From positions 868,001 to 932,000 of the forward strand of contig NZ_JAIEZN010000002.1 in assembly GCF_020169335.1 (NCBI RefSeq): a stretch of DNA of 64,000 nucleotides, in the 5' to 3' direction. The translations under genes were made by a program, and so were the position numbers. Origin of the DNA: Devosia aquimaris. GTDB lineage: Bacteria > Pseudomonadota > Alphaproteobacteria > Rhizobiales > Devosiaceae. Positions 26,947 through 35,340 of this stretch are shown here, piece by piece. The notes below the pieces were generated by a model, which was not told the DNA's origin, made no database searches, and saw only the letters and a program-made list of their open reading frames with translations. How positions within the stretch are numbered: position 1 is the first letter of the stretch; every line of letters begins with the position of its first letter.

Positions 26947-27891
26947 TCAGCCCTTGACGGAGCCGAGCATGATGCCTTTGGCGAAGTGGCGGGCCACAAA
27001 GGGGTAGATGAGCAGCACCGGCACGGTCGAAATCACGATGAGGCTGTACTTGAGCAGGTCCGCCAGCTGCTGGCGTTCCAGGGCCTTTGCCACATCGGTG
27101 AGATTGGATTGGGTGTTGAGAATCAGGATGTTGCGCAGCACCAGCTGCAGCGGATAGAGCGCGTCGTTGCGCAGGTAGATCAGCGCATCGAAGTACGAAT
27201 TCCACTGCACGATGGCGTACATGAGGGCGATGACGGCGATCATCGGCTTGGCCAGCGGAATGGCCACCAGCCACAGGAAGCGCAGGTCACCGGCCCCGTC
27301 CACGCGGGAGGCTTCGTAGAGTTCCTTGGGAATGGCATCGCGGAAATAGGCCGTAGCCAGGATCACCTGCCAGACGCCCACCGCATTGGGCACGATCAGC
27401 GCCCAGGGCGTGTCGATCATGCCCAGGGCCCGCACCACCATATAGGTGGGGATCAGCCCGCCCGAGAACAGCATGGTGAACACGATCAGCTTGGTGATCA
27501 GGCTGCCGCCGAAGAAGTCGGCGCGCGACAGCGGAAATGCGATGGCAATGGTGAGCGCGACGCTGAGCAGCGTGCCGCTGACCGTGTAGAAGATCGAGTT
27601 GAGAAAGCCCGAGACGATCTTTGGATCGCGCAGCGCCACCTCATAGCCGCGCAGGGAGAAATCGACCGGCCACAGCGATACCCGGCCCGCAGAGACGGCC
27701 GATGGACTGCTCAGCGAACTGGCCACGATGTAGATCATGGGCAGCACAACGATCAGCAGCAGCGTGATCAGCAGCAGGTAGACGGCCACCATGAACAGGC
27801 GGTCCACCAGGATGGTGTTGAGCGAGCGCCGACGCTGGCGCGCCAGCCGCAGCGCGCGCGCATCGGGTGCGGACATGTCAGCGCTTACCAT
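26947..27891 (-). CDS. ABC sugar transporter permease, LplC-like (system 1)
   Basis: 314-residue membrane protein with six helices, MalG-like. The EAA loop is ELYEASRVDGAGDLRFLWLVAIPLAKP, and the C-terminus ends FAKGIMLGSVKG, the hallmark of the LplC/YtcP group that works with LplA-type binding proteins. Its start overlaps the end of the upstream permease gene by 7 bp, so the two are coupled. It forms half of the channel. Confidence 0.9.
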   Translation of the reverse strand: MVSADMSAPDARALRLARQRRRSLNTILVDRLFMVAVYLLLITLLLIVVLPMIYIVASSLSSPSAVSAGRVSLWPVDFSLRGYEVALRDPKIVSGFLNSIFYTVSGTLLSVALTIAIAFPLSRADFFGGSLITKLIVFTMLFSGGLIPTYMVVRALGMIDTPWALIVPNAVGVWQVILATAYFRDAIPKELYEASRVDGAGDLRFLWLVAIPLAKPMIAVIALMYAIVQWNSYFDALIYLRNDALYPLQLVLRNILILNTQSNLTDVAKALERQQLADLLKYSLIVISTVPVLLIYPFVARHFAKGIMLGSVKG

Positions 27892-28826
27892 AGGCCTCTC
27901 CCCGCGACCCGCTTGGCGAGCGCGTTCACAACCAGCAGAAGAACGAGATTGACCGCGGCGTTGAACAGGTTGATCGCGGTGGCGGAGCTGAAATTGGCGT
28001 TCAACAGGCCCGTCTTGTAGACATAGGTCGAGATGATCTCGGACTGCGCCAGGTTCAGCGGGTTCTGCAGCAGGAAGGCCTTCTCGAAGCCCACCTGCAT
28101 GATGTTGCCCACGCCCAGGATCAGGATGACGATGGCCGTGGGCATGATGCCCGGCAGGTCGACGTTGAGGATCTTCTGGATGCGGCTGGCCCCATCCACC
28201 TTGGCCGCTTCATAGAGCGAGGGATCAATGCTCGAGAGCGCTGCCAGATAGATCACGGCCGAATAGCCGGTCGTCTGCCAGACGTCGGACCACACATAGA
28301 CGTGGCGGAAATAGTCGGCCCGGGCCAACAGGTCCACGGCGGGCACCCCGAACAGGCCGAACACGTCGCCGACAAGGCCCACGCGGGGCGACAGGATGAG
28401 GATGGTCATCGACACCACCACCACCGTCGAGATGAAATAGGGGGCATAGGTGACGATCTGCACGGTCTGCTTGAAGAAGCGCAGCCGCACTTCGTTGAGC
28501 GCCAGGGCCAGGATGATCGGGATGGGGAAGCTCGCCAGCAGATAGTACAGCGAGAGATAGAAGGTGTTGCCGATCAGCTGACGGGACACCGGATTGTTGA
28601 AGAAGGCCTGGAAATGCTTCAGGCCCACCCAGTCGCTGCCCCAGACGCCGGCGACCACATTGAAATTCTTGAACGCGATGACCGCATTGATCATCGGTAC
28701 ATATTTGAACACGATGAAATAGAGCAGCGGCGGCACTGCCAGCAGATACAGCGTCCAGTGCCGTTCCCAGCTGCGCCGGGCCGCGTAGGCAAGGCTCTGC
28801 CGATGGCTTTTTACCGGTTTCGACAC
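27885..28826 (-). CDS. ABC sugar transporter permease, LplB-like (system 1)
   Basis: 313-residue MalF-like permease. GTG 28826 is chosen because an AGGAGAAGGG ribosome site lies just before it; an in-frame start at 28859 is less likely. Six helices are visible. The early motif YVPMINAVIAFKNFN and the EAA loop SLYEAAKVDGASRIQKILNVDLPGI define the LplB group. First gene of the leftward operon permease-permease-SBP-GH95. The region before it carries two CGTGAATGTTCACG operators and a promoter. Confidence 0.9.
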   Translation of the reverse strand: MSKPVKSHRQSLAYAARRSWERHWTLYLLAVPPLLYFIVFKYVPMINAVIAFKNFNVVAGVWGSDWVGLKHFQAFFNNPVSRQLIGNTFYLSLYYLLASFPIPIILALALNEVRLRFFKQTVQIVTYAPYFISTVVVVSMTILILSPRVGLVGDVFGLFGVPAVDLLARADYFRHVYVWSDVWQTTGYSAVIYLAALSSIDPSLYEAAKVDGASRIQKILNVDLPGIMPTAIVILILGVGNIMQVGFEKAFLLQNPLNLAQSEIISTYVYKTGLLNANFSSATAINLFNAAVNLVLLLVVNALAKRVAGRGLW

Positions 28827-28875
28827 GGTCCCTTCTCCTCTTTCACCCCCGGACAGCAAGGCTCCTCAGCCTGTC

Positions 28876-28889
28876 CGTGAATGTTCACG
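28876..28889. promoter_or_regulatory. LacI-type operator, CGTGAATGTTCACG family, copy 1
   Basis: The 14-base near-palindrome has perfect 6-bp arms (CGTGAA/TTCACG) around TG. It overlaps a TATCGT -10-like element on the minus strand. It sits 67 bp from the second copy, so two repressor dimers could cooperate over the promoter of the GH95/ABC operon. Confidence 0.75.
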
Positions 28890-28942
28890 ATAGTCTCTAG
28901 ACCTGTCATCCAATGTCTTCCGCATCGGTCGCGCCCAAAGTC

Positions 28943-28981
28943 CGTGAATGTTCACGATAGCAGGCGCAACATTTCAGTCAA
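28943..28981 (-). promoter_or_regulatory. operon promoter with CGTGAATGTTCACG operator, copy 2
   Basis: On the minus strand TTGACT (28976-28981) and TATCGT (28954-28959) are separated by 16 bp. The 14-base operator at 28943-28956 covers the end of the -10 and the start region. A bound LacI-type repressor would block RNA polymerase. The adjacent lacI gene (29025-30017) is the likely source. Confidence 0.7.
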
Positions 28982-29024
28982 CAGCTTTAGTTCGCCTCCG
29001 TGACAAAGACCCTCAGCAGCGTGC

Positions 29025-30017
29025 TCAGGCTGACTCGCGCCACAGCGGCCGCGGTAGAATCTGGCGATTGATGCTCTCGATATCGCGGAAGCCGGCCTCG
29101 GCGATCTGCTCTGATATGGCAAAGATCTCCGAGACCAGCGTCTCGCGGTCGATCGAGATCGAACTCAGCGATGGCGCGGTGGCCTCACCCAGCGTCAGCC
29201 CGTCGATGCCCATGACGCGCAATTGCCTGGGCACGTCGAAGCCGGCAACCCGGGCGCCGTGCATGGCGCCAATCGCCATTATGTCATTGAAGGCAAAGAC
29301 CGCGCCGACATCCGGATGGGCCTGCAGCAGCCGGGCGATGGCGCGCTCGCCGCCGGCCAGACTCTCCTCATCGGCCACCACCACATTGCGCGAGTGCTCG
29401 GGCACGAATTCGGAGAAATAGCCGCAGCGCGGCGAGCGGTCCATAACATGGTCGGCGCCGCGATTGGTGGCGTCGATCATGCCGAAGTGCGTGACGCCCT
29501 TGGCGATCAGCGCCGTAATGGCGTCGTGCAGACCGCCCCTGAGGTCAATGTCGATGGCATGGACGCCCGGCAGGTTGCTCGTGCCCTCGATGCGGATCAC
29601 CGGCACGCCGCCCGACGCCTGCTTGAGTTCGGACGAGGGCAGGTCGAAATGGCCCACCACGACGTCGACATGTTCAGACAGTCGCTCCAGCGCCTCGCGC
29701 TCGCTGCTGCCCTCCATGGCATCGAACGCCACCTGCCAGTTGCGCGCCTTGGCCTGCATCAGCATGTCGGCCGCAAGATCGGTGAAATAGGGATTGCGGA
29801 ACGACGTCACCACATAGCCGATGGCGCGCGACTTGGTGCGCGCCGCGAAGTTGCGGGCAAAGCGGCTGGGCCGATAGCCCAGCTGCGCCGCCACCTCGAG
29901 CACGCGCTTTTTGGTCTCGGGGTTGATGTCGGCCTTGTCGTTGAGCGCACGGGTCACCGCGCCACGGGAGACTCCCGCGGCGCTGGCAACATCCATGATG
30001 GTGATCTTTGGCGACAC
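29025..30017 (-). CDS. LacI-family regulator 1
   Basis: 330-residue LacI/GalR regulator. The N-terminal helix-turn-helix is TIMDVASAAGVSRGAVTRALN, with recognition residues Arg, Gly and Arg at the LacI 17/18/22 positions. The hinge helix is FARNFAARTKS, followed by a periplasmic-binding-like sugar domain (YVVTSFRNPYFTDLAADM). It is flanked on both sides by genes whose promoters carry CGTGAATGTTCACG, making it the best candidate for that operator. It lies 38 bp after the ATPase gene and is probably co-transcribed, so it would be autoregulated. The effector is presumably a fucosylated sugar. Confidence 0.9.
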   Translation of the reverse strand: MSPKITIMDVASAAGVSRGAVTRALNDKADINPETKKRVLEVAAQLGYRPSRFARNFAARTKSRAIGYVVTSFRNPYFTDLAADMLMQAKARNWQVAFDAMEGSSEREALERLSEHVDVVVGHFDLPSSELKQASGGVPVIRIEGTSNLPGVHAIDIDLRGGLHDAITALIAKGVTHFGMIDATNRGADHVMDRSPRCGYFSEFVPEHSRNVVVADEESLAGGERAIARLLQAHPDVGAVFAFNDIMAIGAMHGARVAGFDVPRQLRVMGIDGLTLGEATAPSLSSISIDRETLVSEIFAISEQIAEAGFRDIESINRQILPRPLWRESA

Positions 30018-30055
30018 GGTGATCTCGGGCCCTTTTCCAGGGGGCGATGGACCGG

Positions 30056-31126
30056 TCAGTCGCGACCAGTCGGTCGCAGGCGCTTGCCTGTGGCGTCAAA
30101 ATAGATCGCCTTGGACAGATCGAGCGGAAAGCTGCAGGTTTCCCCGGGCTTGATCTCGACGTCGCGGCGGTCTTCCACAATGACCGGTTGTTCAGCCCCG
30201 AACTGTCCGTAGACATAGCGGGTACCCCCCAGATTCTCCAGAACTTCCACCAGAACAGGCAGATTGGTGTTCTGCGGGGCTGGAACGAAGTGCTCGGGCC
30301 TTATGCCCACGATGATCTCGGAGTTTTCCGTCGGCAGCGACGCCACCGGCCAGGCGACGTCCGGACCCAGGGTCACCATGCCGTCAGCATAGTGCGCCTT
30401 GAGAAAGTTCATGCGGGGCGAGCCGATGAAGCCGGCGACGAACTGTGTATCGGGATCTGCGTAGAGCTGGCTGGGGGTGCCGGTCTGCTCGATGCGGCCG
30501 GCGCGCATCACCACGATCTTGTCGGCCAGCGTCATGGCCTCTGTCTGGTCGTGCGTCACATAGATCATCGTTGCACCCAGCGTCTGGTGCAGCTTGGCGA
30601 TCTCCACGCGCATCGATACGCGCAGCTCGGCATCCAGGTTCGACAGTGGTTCGTCAAACAGGAACACATCCGGATCGCGCACGATGGCGCGCCCGATCGC
30701 GACGCGCTGGCGCTGGCCGCCCGACAGTTGTGCCGGCTTGCGCTTGAGCAGGCTGTCCAGCTGCAGGATCTCGGCAGCCTCGGCCACGCGACGGGTCGTG
30801 GTGGCCTTGTCGGTGCCCTGCATGCGCAGCGGAAAGCCGATGTTGTCTTCAACCGTCATATGCGGATAGAGCGCATAATTCTGGAACACCATGGCGATGC
30901 CACGCGCGACCGGGTCGGCGTCGGTCATGTCCGTGCCGCCGATGCGCACCGTGCCGTCGCTGACGTCTTCGAGCCCCGCAATCAGCCGCAGCAGCGTCGA
31001 TTTTCCGCAGCCCGAGGGGCCGACGAAAACGGTGAACGATCCCTCCTCGATTTCGAGGTTCAGCTCCTCAATCACCGCGAAATTGCCAAAAGACTTTGAC
31101 ACCCCGGCCAGTTCCACGCTTGCCAC
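30056..31126 (-). CDS. sugar ABC transporter ATPase, UgpC/MsmK type (system 1)
   Basis: 356 residues from GTG 31126, which has a GGGAGGAACTG ribosome site; the longer frame to 31255 runs into the promoter. Walker A is GPSGCGKST, the Q-loop [14 protein letters not shown], the signature [15 protein letters not shown], Walker [15 protein letters not shown], and the H-loop VTHDQTEAM. A C-terminal TOBE/OB regulatory region follows from about residue 235 ([10 protein letters not shown]). It energises the LplBC-like permeases, which have no ATPase in their own operon. The CGTGAATGTTCACG operator sits 23 bp before the start. Confidence 0.9.
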   Translation of the reverse strand: MASVELAGVSKSFGNFAVIEELNLEIEEGSFTVFVGPSGCGKSTLLRLIAGLEDVSDGTVRIGGTDMTDADPVARGIAMVFQNYALYPHMTVEDNIGFPLRMQGTDKATTTRRVAEAAEILQLDSLLKRKPAQLSGGQRQRVAIGRAIVRDPDVFLFDEPLSNLDAELRVSMRVEIAKLHQTLGATMIYVTHDQTEAMTLADKIVVMRAGRIEQTGTPSQLYADPDTQFVAGFIGSPRMNFLKAHYADGMVTLGPDVAWPVASLPTENSEIIVGIRPEHFVPAPQNTNLPVLVEVLENLGGTRYVYGQFGAEQPVIVEDRRDVEIKPGETCSFPLDLSKAIYFDATGKRLRPTGRD

Positions 31127-31148
31127 CAGTTCCTCCCACGGCATGCTT

Positions 31149-31188
31149 CGTGAATGTTCACGGTATTGATCGCCACAAGGGTCGTCAA
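31149..31188 (-). promoter_or_regulatory. ATPase/lacI-1 promoter with CGTGAATGTTCACG operator, copy 3
   Basis: On the minus strand TTGACG (31183-31188), a 17-bp spacer and TACCGT (31160-31165) form a good promoter. The 14-base operator lies at 31149-31162, overlapping the -10 and the start region. The arrangement repeats that at 28943. Confidence 0.75.
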
Positions 31189-31267
31189 GCAAGGACGCAG
31201 TGCCGGCTACCCCGACGTGGCGTCGGCAAACTTCGAAAAAGCCCGTTGCTTGCATCGCCTGGATAGC

Positions 31268-31300
31268 TTGTCAGGCGAGGGCGATATGATAACGTTTCAT
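31268..31300 (+). promoter_or_regulatory. GH29 gene promoter with TGATAACGTT operator, copy 1
   Basis: TTGTCA (31268-31273), a 16-bp spacer and TAACGT (31290-31295) form the promoter. TGATAACGTTTCAT (31287-31300) covers the -10. The same TTGTCA-16-TAACGT with TGATAACGTT recurs at 33962-33994. AACGTT in the centre is typical of LacI-family operators. Confidence 0.7.
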
Positions 31301-31412
31301 TCTATTTGCGTTTCGGCATGCCGGGCTCGCATGGGGATCTGATTGGTCCGTAGCGGGCTGGCGACCGGCGCCCAATTGCCCTGGTGCCGGTCCGGCACAA
31401 GCGGCCCCCACG

Positions 31413-33035
31413 ATGGAAAGTTCGATGACAGCAGCCGGCCGCCGCCCCAATCCCTATCGCGACGCGACAGACCCGATTGCCGAGGGACCATTTGAGCCCA
31501 ATTGGGAGAGCCTGATCGCCCAATACACGGCGCCGGACTGGTTTCGCGACGCCAAGTTCGGCCTGTGGGCGCATTGGGGGCCGCAGTGTCAGCCAGAGGC
31601 CGGCGACTGGTATGCCCGCCACATGTATGCCCAGGGCCAGAAGCAGTATGATCAGCATCTCGAGCGCTATGGTCACCCGGCCGACACCGGTTTTATCGAC
31701 ATCATCGGCCAGTGGAAGGCGGAGAACTGGAACCCCGACGAACTGCTCGACCTCTACCAGCGGGCCGGTGCGAAATATTTCGTCGCAATGGCCAATCACC
31801 ACGACAATTTCGACAACTATGCCTCCAAATGGCACGACTGGAACGCCACCCGCGTCGGCCCGGGCAAGGACATTGTCGGCATCTGGGCCGAGAAGGCGCG
31901 CGCCCGTGGTCTGAAGTTCGGCGTTACCAACCACTCCGCCCATGTCTGGCACTGGTATCAGACGGCCTATGGCTATGACCCCGAGGGGCCGCGTGCCGGC
32001 GAACGCTATGACGCCTGGAAGCTGACCCGGCACGATGGCGCCGGCAAGTATTGGGACGGGCTTGACCCACAGGAGCTCTATGGCGGCGCCACCATGCCCA
32101 TGCCCGATGGTTTGACAAGCGCCGCCGAAGCCTGGGCCTGGCATGAGGCCAATGACCGCGTGTGGGAAGAGGCCCCGCCGCTGACCAACCCGATCTTCGT
32201 GCGCAACTGGTTCCGCCGCTGCAAGGATCTGATCGACAGCTACAAGCCGGACCTGCTGTATTTCGACAATTTCGACCTGCCCCTGGGCCAGGCCGGGCTC
32301 GACATCGCCGCCCATTTCTACAATGCCTCGCTGCAGTGGCATGGCGGCAAGATGGAGGCCGTGCTCAACACCAAGGAACTGCCCGCCGAACGCTTCGGCG
32401 CCCTGGTGGAGGATGTCGAGCGCGGCTATCGCGCCGATATCGAGCCACATCCCTGGCAGACCGATACCTGTATCGGTGAGTGGCACTACAAGCGCGAGAT
32501 CTTCGAGACCAACAGCTATATGAGCGCCGCCGCGGTGATCCACCGGCTCTGCGATGTAGTGGCCAAGAATGGCAATCTGCTGCTGTCCATCCCCCTTCGG
32601 GGCGACGGCACGCTCGACAGCATCGAGCGGCAGATCCTGGAAGATGTCGGTGCCTGGAATGCGCGCTTTGGCGACGCCATCTTTGCCAGCCGCCCCTGGC
32701 GCGTGGCCGGCGAGGGGCCTACGCAAGTGCAGTCGGGTCAGTTCGGCGAGGCCGCCGCCAAGCCCTTTACCGCCGAGGATATTCGTTTCACCACACGCGA
32801 TGCCGCCCTGCATGCCATTACGCTCGGGCCAAAGTCGGGTCGGCTGACCATTCAATCCATGGCCGAAGGCACCAATCTGGGGCAGGGCAGTGTCGAGCGG
32901 GTCGAGGTGGTTGGACACACCTCGCCGCTCGAATTCACCCGCGATGCCATGGGGCTCCATGTCAGCGTACCCGAGGGCGCCAGCCATGATTTCGGTGTGG
33001 CCCTGCGCCTGATTGGCAAGGGTCTGGTCGACTAG
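31413..33035 (+). CDS. GH29 alpha-L-fucosidase
   Basis: Retaining alpha-L-fucosidase of family 29, 540 residues, no signal peptide. The (beta/alpha)8 barrel starts with FRDAKFGLWAHWGPQ, and AMANHHDNFDNYASKW holds the conserved His pair. The nucleophile is Asp285 in PDLLYFDNFD. NGNLLLSIPLRGDGTLD closes the barrel, and a C-terminal beta domain follows. ATG 31425, four codons later, has a slightly better ribosome site and may be the real start. Lies alone on the plus strand, under the TGATAACGTT operator, and converges with the phosphotransferase gene 21 bp away. It would release fucose from imported glycans. Confidence 0.92.
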   Translation: MESSMTAAGRRPNPYRDATDPIAEGPFEPNWESLIAQYTAPDWFRDAKFGLWAHWGPQCQPEAGDWYARHMYAQGQKQYDQHLERYGHPADTGFIDIIGQWKAENWNPDELLDLYQRAGAKYFVAMANHHDNFDNYASKWHDWNATRVGPGKDIVGIWAEKARARGLKFGVTNHSAHVWHWYQTAYGYDPEGPRAGERYDAWKLTRHDGAGKYWDGLDPQELYGGATMPMPDGLTSAAEAWAWHEANDRVWEEAPPLTNPIFVRNWFRRCKDLIDSYKPDLLYFDNFDLPLGQAGLDIAAHFYNASLQWHGGKMEAVLNTKELPAERFGALVEDVERGYRADIEPHPWQTDTCIGEWHYKREIFETNSYMSAAAVIHRLCDVVAKNGNLLLSIPLRGDGTLDSIERQILEDVGAWNARFGDAIFASRPWRVAGEGPTQVQSGQFGEAAAKPFTAEDIRFTTRDAALHAITLGPKSGRLTIQSMAEGTNLGQGSVERVEVVGHTSPLEFTRDAMGLHVSVPEGASHDFGVALRLIGKGLVD

Positions 33036-33056
33036 GGCGCCGGCCCGGCCCGAGGG

Positions 33057-33968
33057 TCAGTCGTCGAGCCGGGCAATCATCCGCGCGGCATGCGCGCCAT
33101 AGTCGAAGGCCTGGCCAGTGCCATCGGTGGCACTGGCGCCAAGGCCTGCCATCACCAGGCCCCAGCTGGCCTCGAAGTAGCGGGCCACCCATTTCATCGC
33201 CGAGAGCCAGTCGTGGTCGCCGCTAGGGCGGCCCGCCTGGACCAGCATGGCGCGCTCCTCGTCTGGGTCGAGGCCGGCCGAAACGGCGATGCAGGCCAGA
33301 TCATAGACCCCGTCGCCGCACCCAGAGAACTCCCAGTCGACCAGCCAGAGCCGCTCGCCATCATCGAGCACATTGTTGGGCCAGAGGTCGTGGTGCGTCG
33401 GCCGTTGCGATGACTGTGCGCTCGCCTTTAGCCGCGTCAGCTTCTGGCGATGCCGCTCGGGCATCCCGGCGCGGCCCGCGGCCAAGGCGCTGGCCTCCAA
33501 TGCGGCAATGCGTTCGAAGATGCTGCGCGCGGGCCCTGGACCAGATGGCAGGTCCAGCTCGTGCAGCCGCCGCACCAGATCGATGACGGCGCGACGCCGC
33601 AGCGCGTCGGCAAATCCGTCCGCGGCCAGGGGGCGGGCACCGTTGATCCATTCGGTTACCAGCAACCCATCGGTTCCGGCATGAACAACCCGCGGTCCGA
33701 TACCCGCGACGCCGGCCAAGCTCGCAATCGCGCCCTCCTCAAGGGGGTCGACGCCAAGGTGGTTCCGGCCGCGCGCGCTGGCCAAACGCACGGCAAGGCG
33801 CTGGCCGTCCGCCGTCACCAACAGGCGGACATCATTGTTCAGGCTCTGCACCCCGCCGACGCGAAAGCAGTCAAACTGCCGGTGGCCAAGGACTTTTGAC
33901 ATCCTGGCCCGGACGTCGTCATCGAGGGGGGCCGGGGCATCGGATTCTGGCAGGTTTCCTATTGTCAT
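33057..33968 (-). CDS. aminoglycoside/choline-kinase-like phosphotransferase
   Basis: 303 residues from ATG 33968. Protein-kinase-like APH fold: catalytic loop THHDLWPNNVL (Brenner His-x-Asp-x4-Asn) near residue 190 and metal-binding Asp in LVDWEFSGCGDGVYDLA. The family phosphorylates small molecules such as choline, aminoglycosides, methylthioribose or sugars. In this place, between a fucosidase and a sugar-ABC operon, a sugar or glycan-linked alcohol is a reasonable guess, but nothing proves it. Its start codon overlaps the -35 of the divergent operon promoter, so both genes may be controlled together. Confidence 0.75.
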   Translation of the reverse strand: MTIGNLPESDAPAPLDDDVRARMSKVLGHRQFDCFRVGGVQSLNNDVRLLVTADGQRLAVRLASARGRNHLGVDPLEEGAIASLAGVAGIGPRVVHAGTDGLLVTEWINGARPLAADGFADALRRRAVIDLVRRLHELDLPSGPGPARSIFERIAALEASALAAGRAGMPERHRQKLTRLKASAQSSQRPTHHDLWPNNVLDDGERLWLVDWEFSGCGDGVYDLACIAVSAGLDPDEERAMLVQAGRPSGDHDWLSAMKWVARYFEASWGLVMAGLGASATDGTGQAFDYGAHAARMIARLDD

Positions 33969-33994
33969 TCTCAATCTAGATGATAACGTTACGA
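33962..33994 (+). promoter_or_regulatory. system-2 ABC operon promoter with TGATAACGTT operator, copy 2
   Basis: TTGTCA (33962-33967), a 16-bp spacer, TAACGT (33984-33989), and the operator TGATAACGTTACGA at 33981-33994. It has the same spacing and sequence as at 31268. The -35 lies over the start codon of the divergent phosphotransferase gene. Confidence 0.72.
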
Positions 33995-34047
33995 CATACT
34001 TGACGATGACGGCCGACAAGTGCCGGGTCAAGCAGGAGGAGAAAGCA

Positions 34048-35340
34048 ATGATCAAGTTCAAAGGCGTCCTTGGACGCCGTGCCTTGCTGTCCGGCATTGC
34101 CGCAACGGCCATGCTGGTTATGGGTGGAGCTGCCATCGCGCAGGACATCAGCGGCGAACTCGCCATCCTGCAGTGGCAGGGCGGCGTCGATGCCGAGATG
34201 TGGAAGAAGCTGGAAGCCGACTTCGTCGCCCAGCATCCCGGCGTGTCCGTGCGCGAACTGACCATCACCGCGCAGGGCGATGCCCGTGGCGGCATCCGCA
34301 CCGCCATTCTGGGCGGCGAGAAGGTCGATATCATCATCAATACCTGGCCGGCTTTCCGCAAGGAACTGGCTGACGCCGGTATCCTGCGTGGGCTTGACGA
34401 TCAGTGGGCCGGCCTCGGCCTGGAGTCCACGCTCAGCCAGTCCTGGCGTGACCTGGGCGTGAGCGACGGCGTCAGCTATGGCGTCCCCTATACCTACGGC
34501 GATCGCTCCGGCATCTGGTACAAGACCAGCCAGCTCAAGGACGCAGGCGTCGAAGTGCCCAAGACCTGGGAAGACTTCATTGCCGCCATCAAGACCCTGA
34601 AGGCCGCCGGCTACGACACGCCAATCCCCATGCCGGGCAAATACTGGGCGCACGGCGAATGGTTTGAATCGCTGCTGCTGCGCACCGGCGGCGTCGAGGC
34701 GGCTGCCAAGCTGGCCGCTCACGAAATCCCCTGGACCGACGAGGTGGTCAAGACCGCCCTGCGCAAATATGCCGAAATGCTCGAGGCTGGCTGCTGCGGT
34801 ACGCCCGAACAGATGTTCGCCGGCGACTGGGATCTGTCGGCTGACCAGATCTTCAAGGCCGATGCCGGCAACTTCCTGCTGCTGGGCATGTGGGTCAATG
34901 CCCGCGCCAAGGGTGACTATGGTCTGACTGAGGGCGTGGACTATTCCCTGTTCCAGTTCCCGGCGCTCGGTATGGGTCACGATGACACCTCCAGCGTTGA
35001 CGCCAAGGAACTGCTGGTGACGGCAAACGGGGAAAACCCCGAAGCAGCCGATGCCTTCCTGACCTATATCGTCTCGCCCGAGGCCACCAAGATCCTGGCC
35101 GAATATGGCTATGCCTCGCCCAGCTCCAATGCTGATACCTCCCTGCTCGGGCCGGTGCAGCAGCAGGCGACTGCAGCCGTGGCGGCCTCCAAGGTGCAGT
35201 TCGTTCTCGGCGATCTGCTGCCGGGCGACCTCGTGGACGAATACCGGGTCCAGCTGCAGAAATTCCTGCAGGATCCGTCCGACGCCAATATCGATGCTGT
35301 CACGGCAGCCATCGAAGCCAAGGCTGCGGAATCCTACTGA
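34048..35340 (+). CDS. sugar ABC transporter binding protein (system 2)
   Basis: 430-residue SBP_bac_1-type lipophilic-leader protein: RRALLSGIAATAMLVMGGAAIAQ is a signal peptide, and cleavage is expected after AIAQ. The mature lobe starts GELAILQWQGGVDAEMWKKL. VSYGVPYTYGDRSGIWYKTS lies around the ligand cleft. AGGAGGAG precedes ATG 34048, and the stop overlaps the next start (TGATG). It heads the operon SBP-permease-permease-GH151-like, so its ligand is probably the substrate of that enzyme. Confidence 0.9.
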   Translation: MIKFKGVLGRRALLSGIAATAMLVMGGAAIAQDISGELAILQWQGGVDAEMWKKLEADFVAQHPGVSVRELTITAQGDARGGIRTAILGGEKVDIIINTWPAFRKELADAGILRGLDDQWAGLGLESTLSQSWRDLGVSDGVSYGVPYTYGDRSGIWYKTSQLKDAGVEVPKTWEDFIAAIKTLKAAGYDTPIPMPGKYWAHGEWFESLLLRTGGVEAAAKLAAHEIPWTDEVVKTALRKYAEMLEAGCCGTPEQMFAGDWDLSADQIFKADAGNFLLLGMWVNARAKGDYGLTEGVDYSLFQFPALGMGHDDTSSVDAKELLVTANGENPEAADAFLTYIVSPEATKILAEYGYASPSSNADTSLLGPVQQQATAAVAASKVQFVLGDLLPGDLVDEYRVQLQKFLQDPSDANIDAVTAAIEAKAAESY

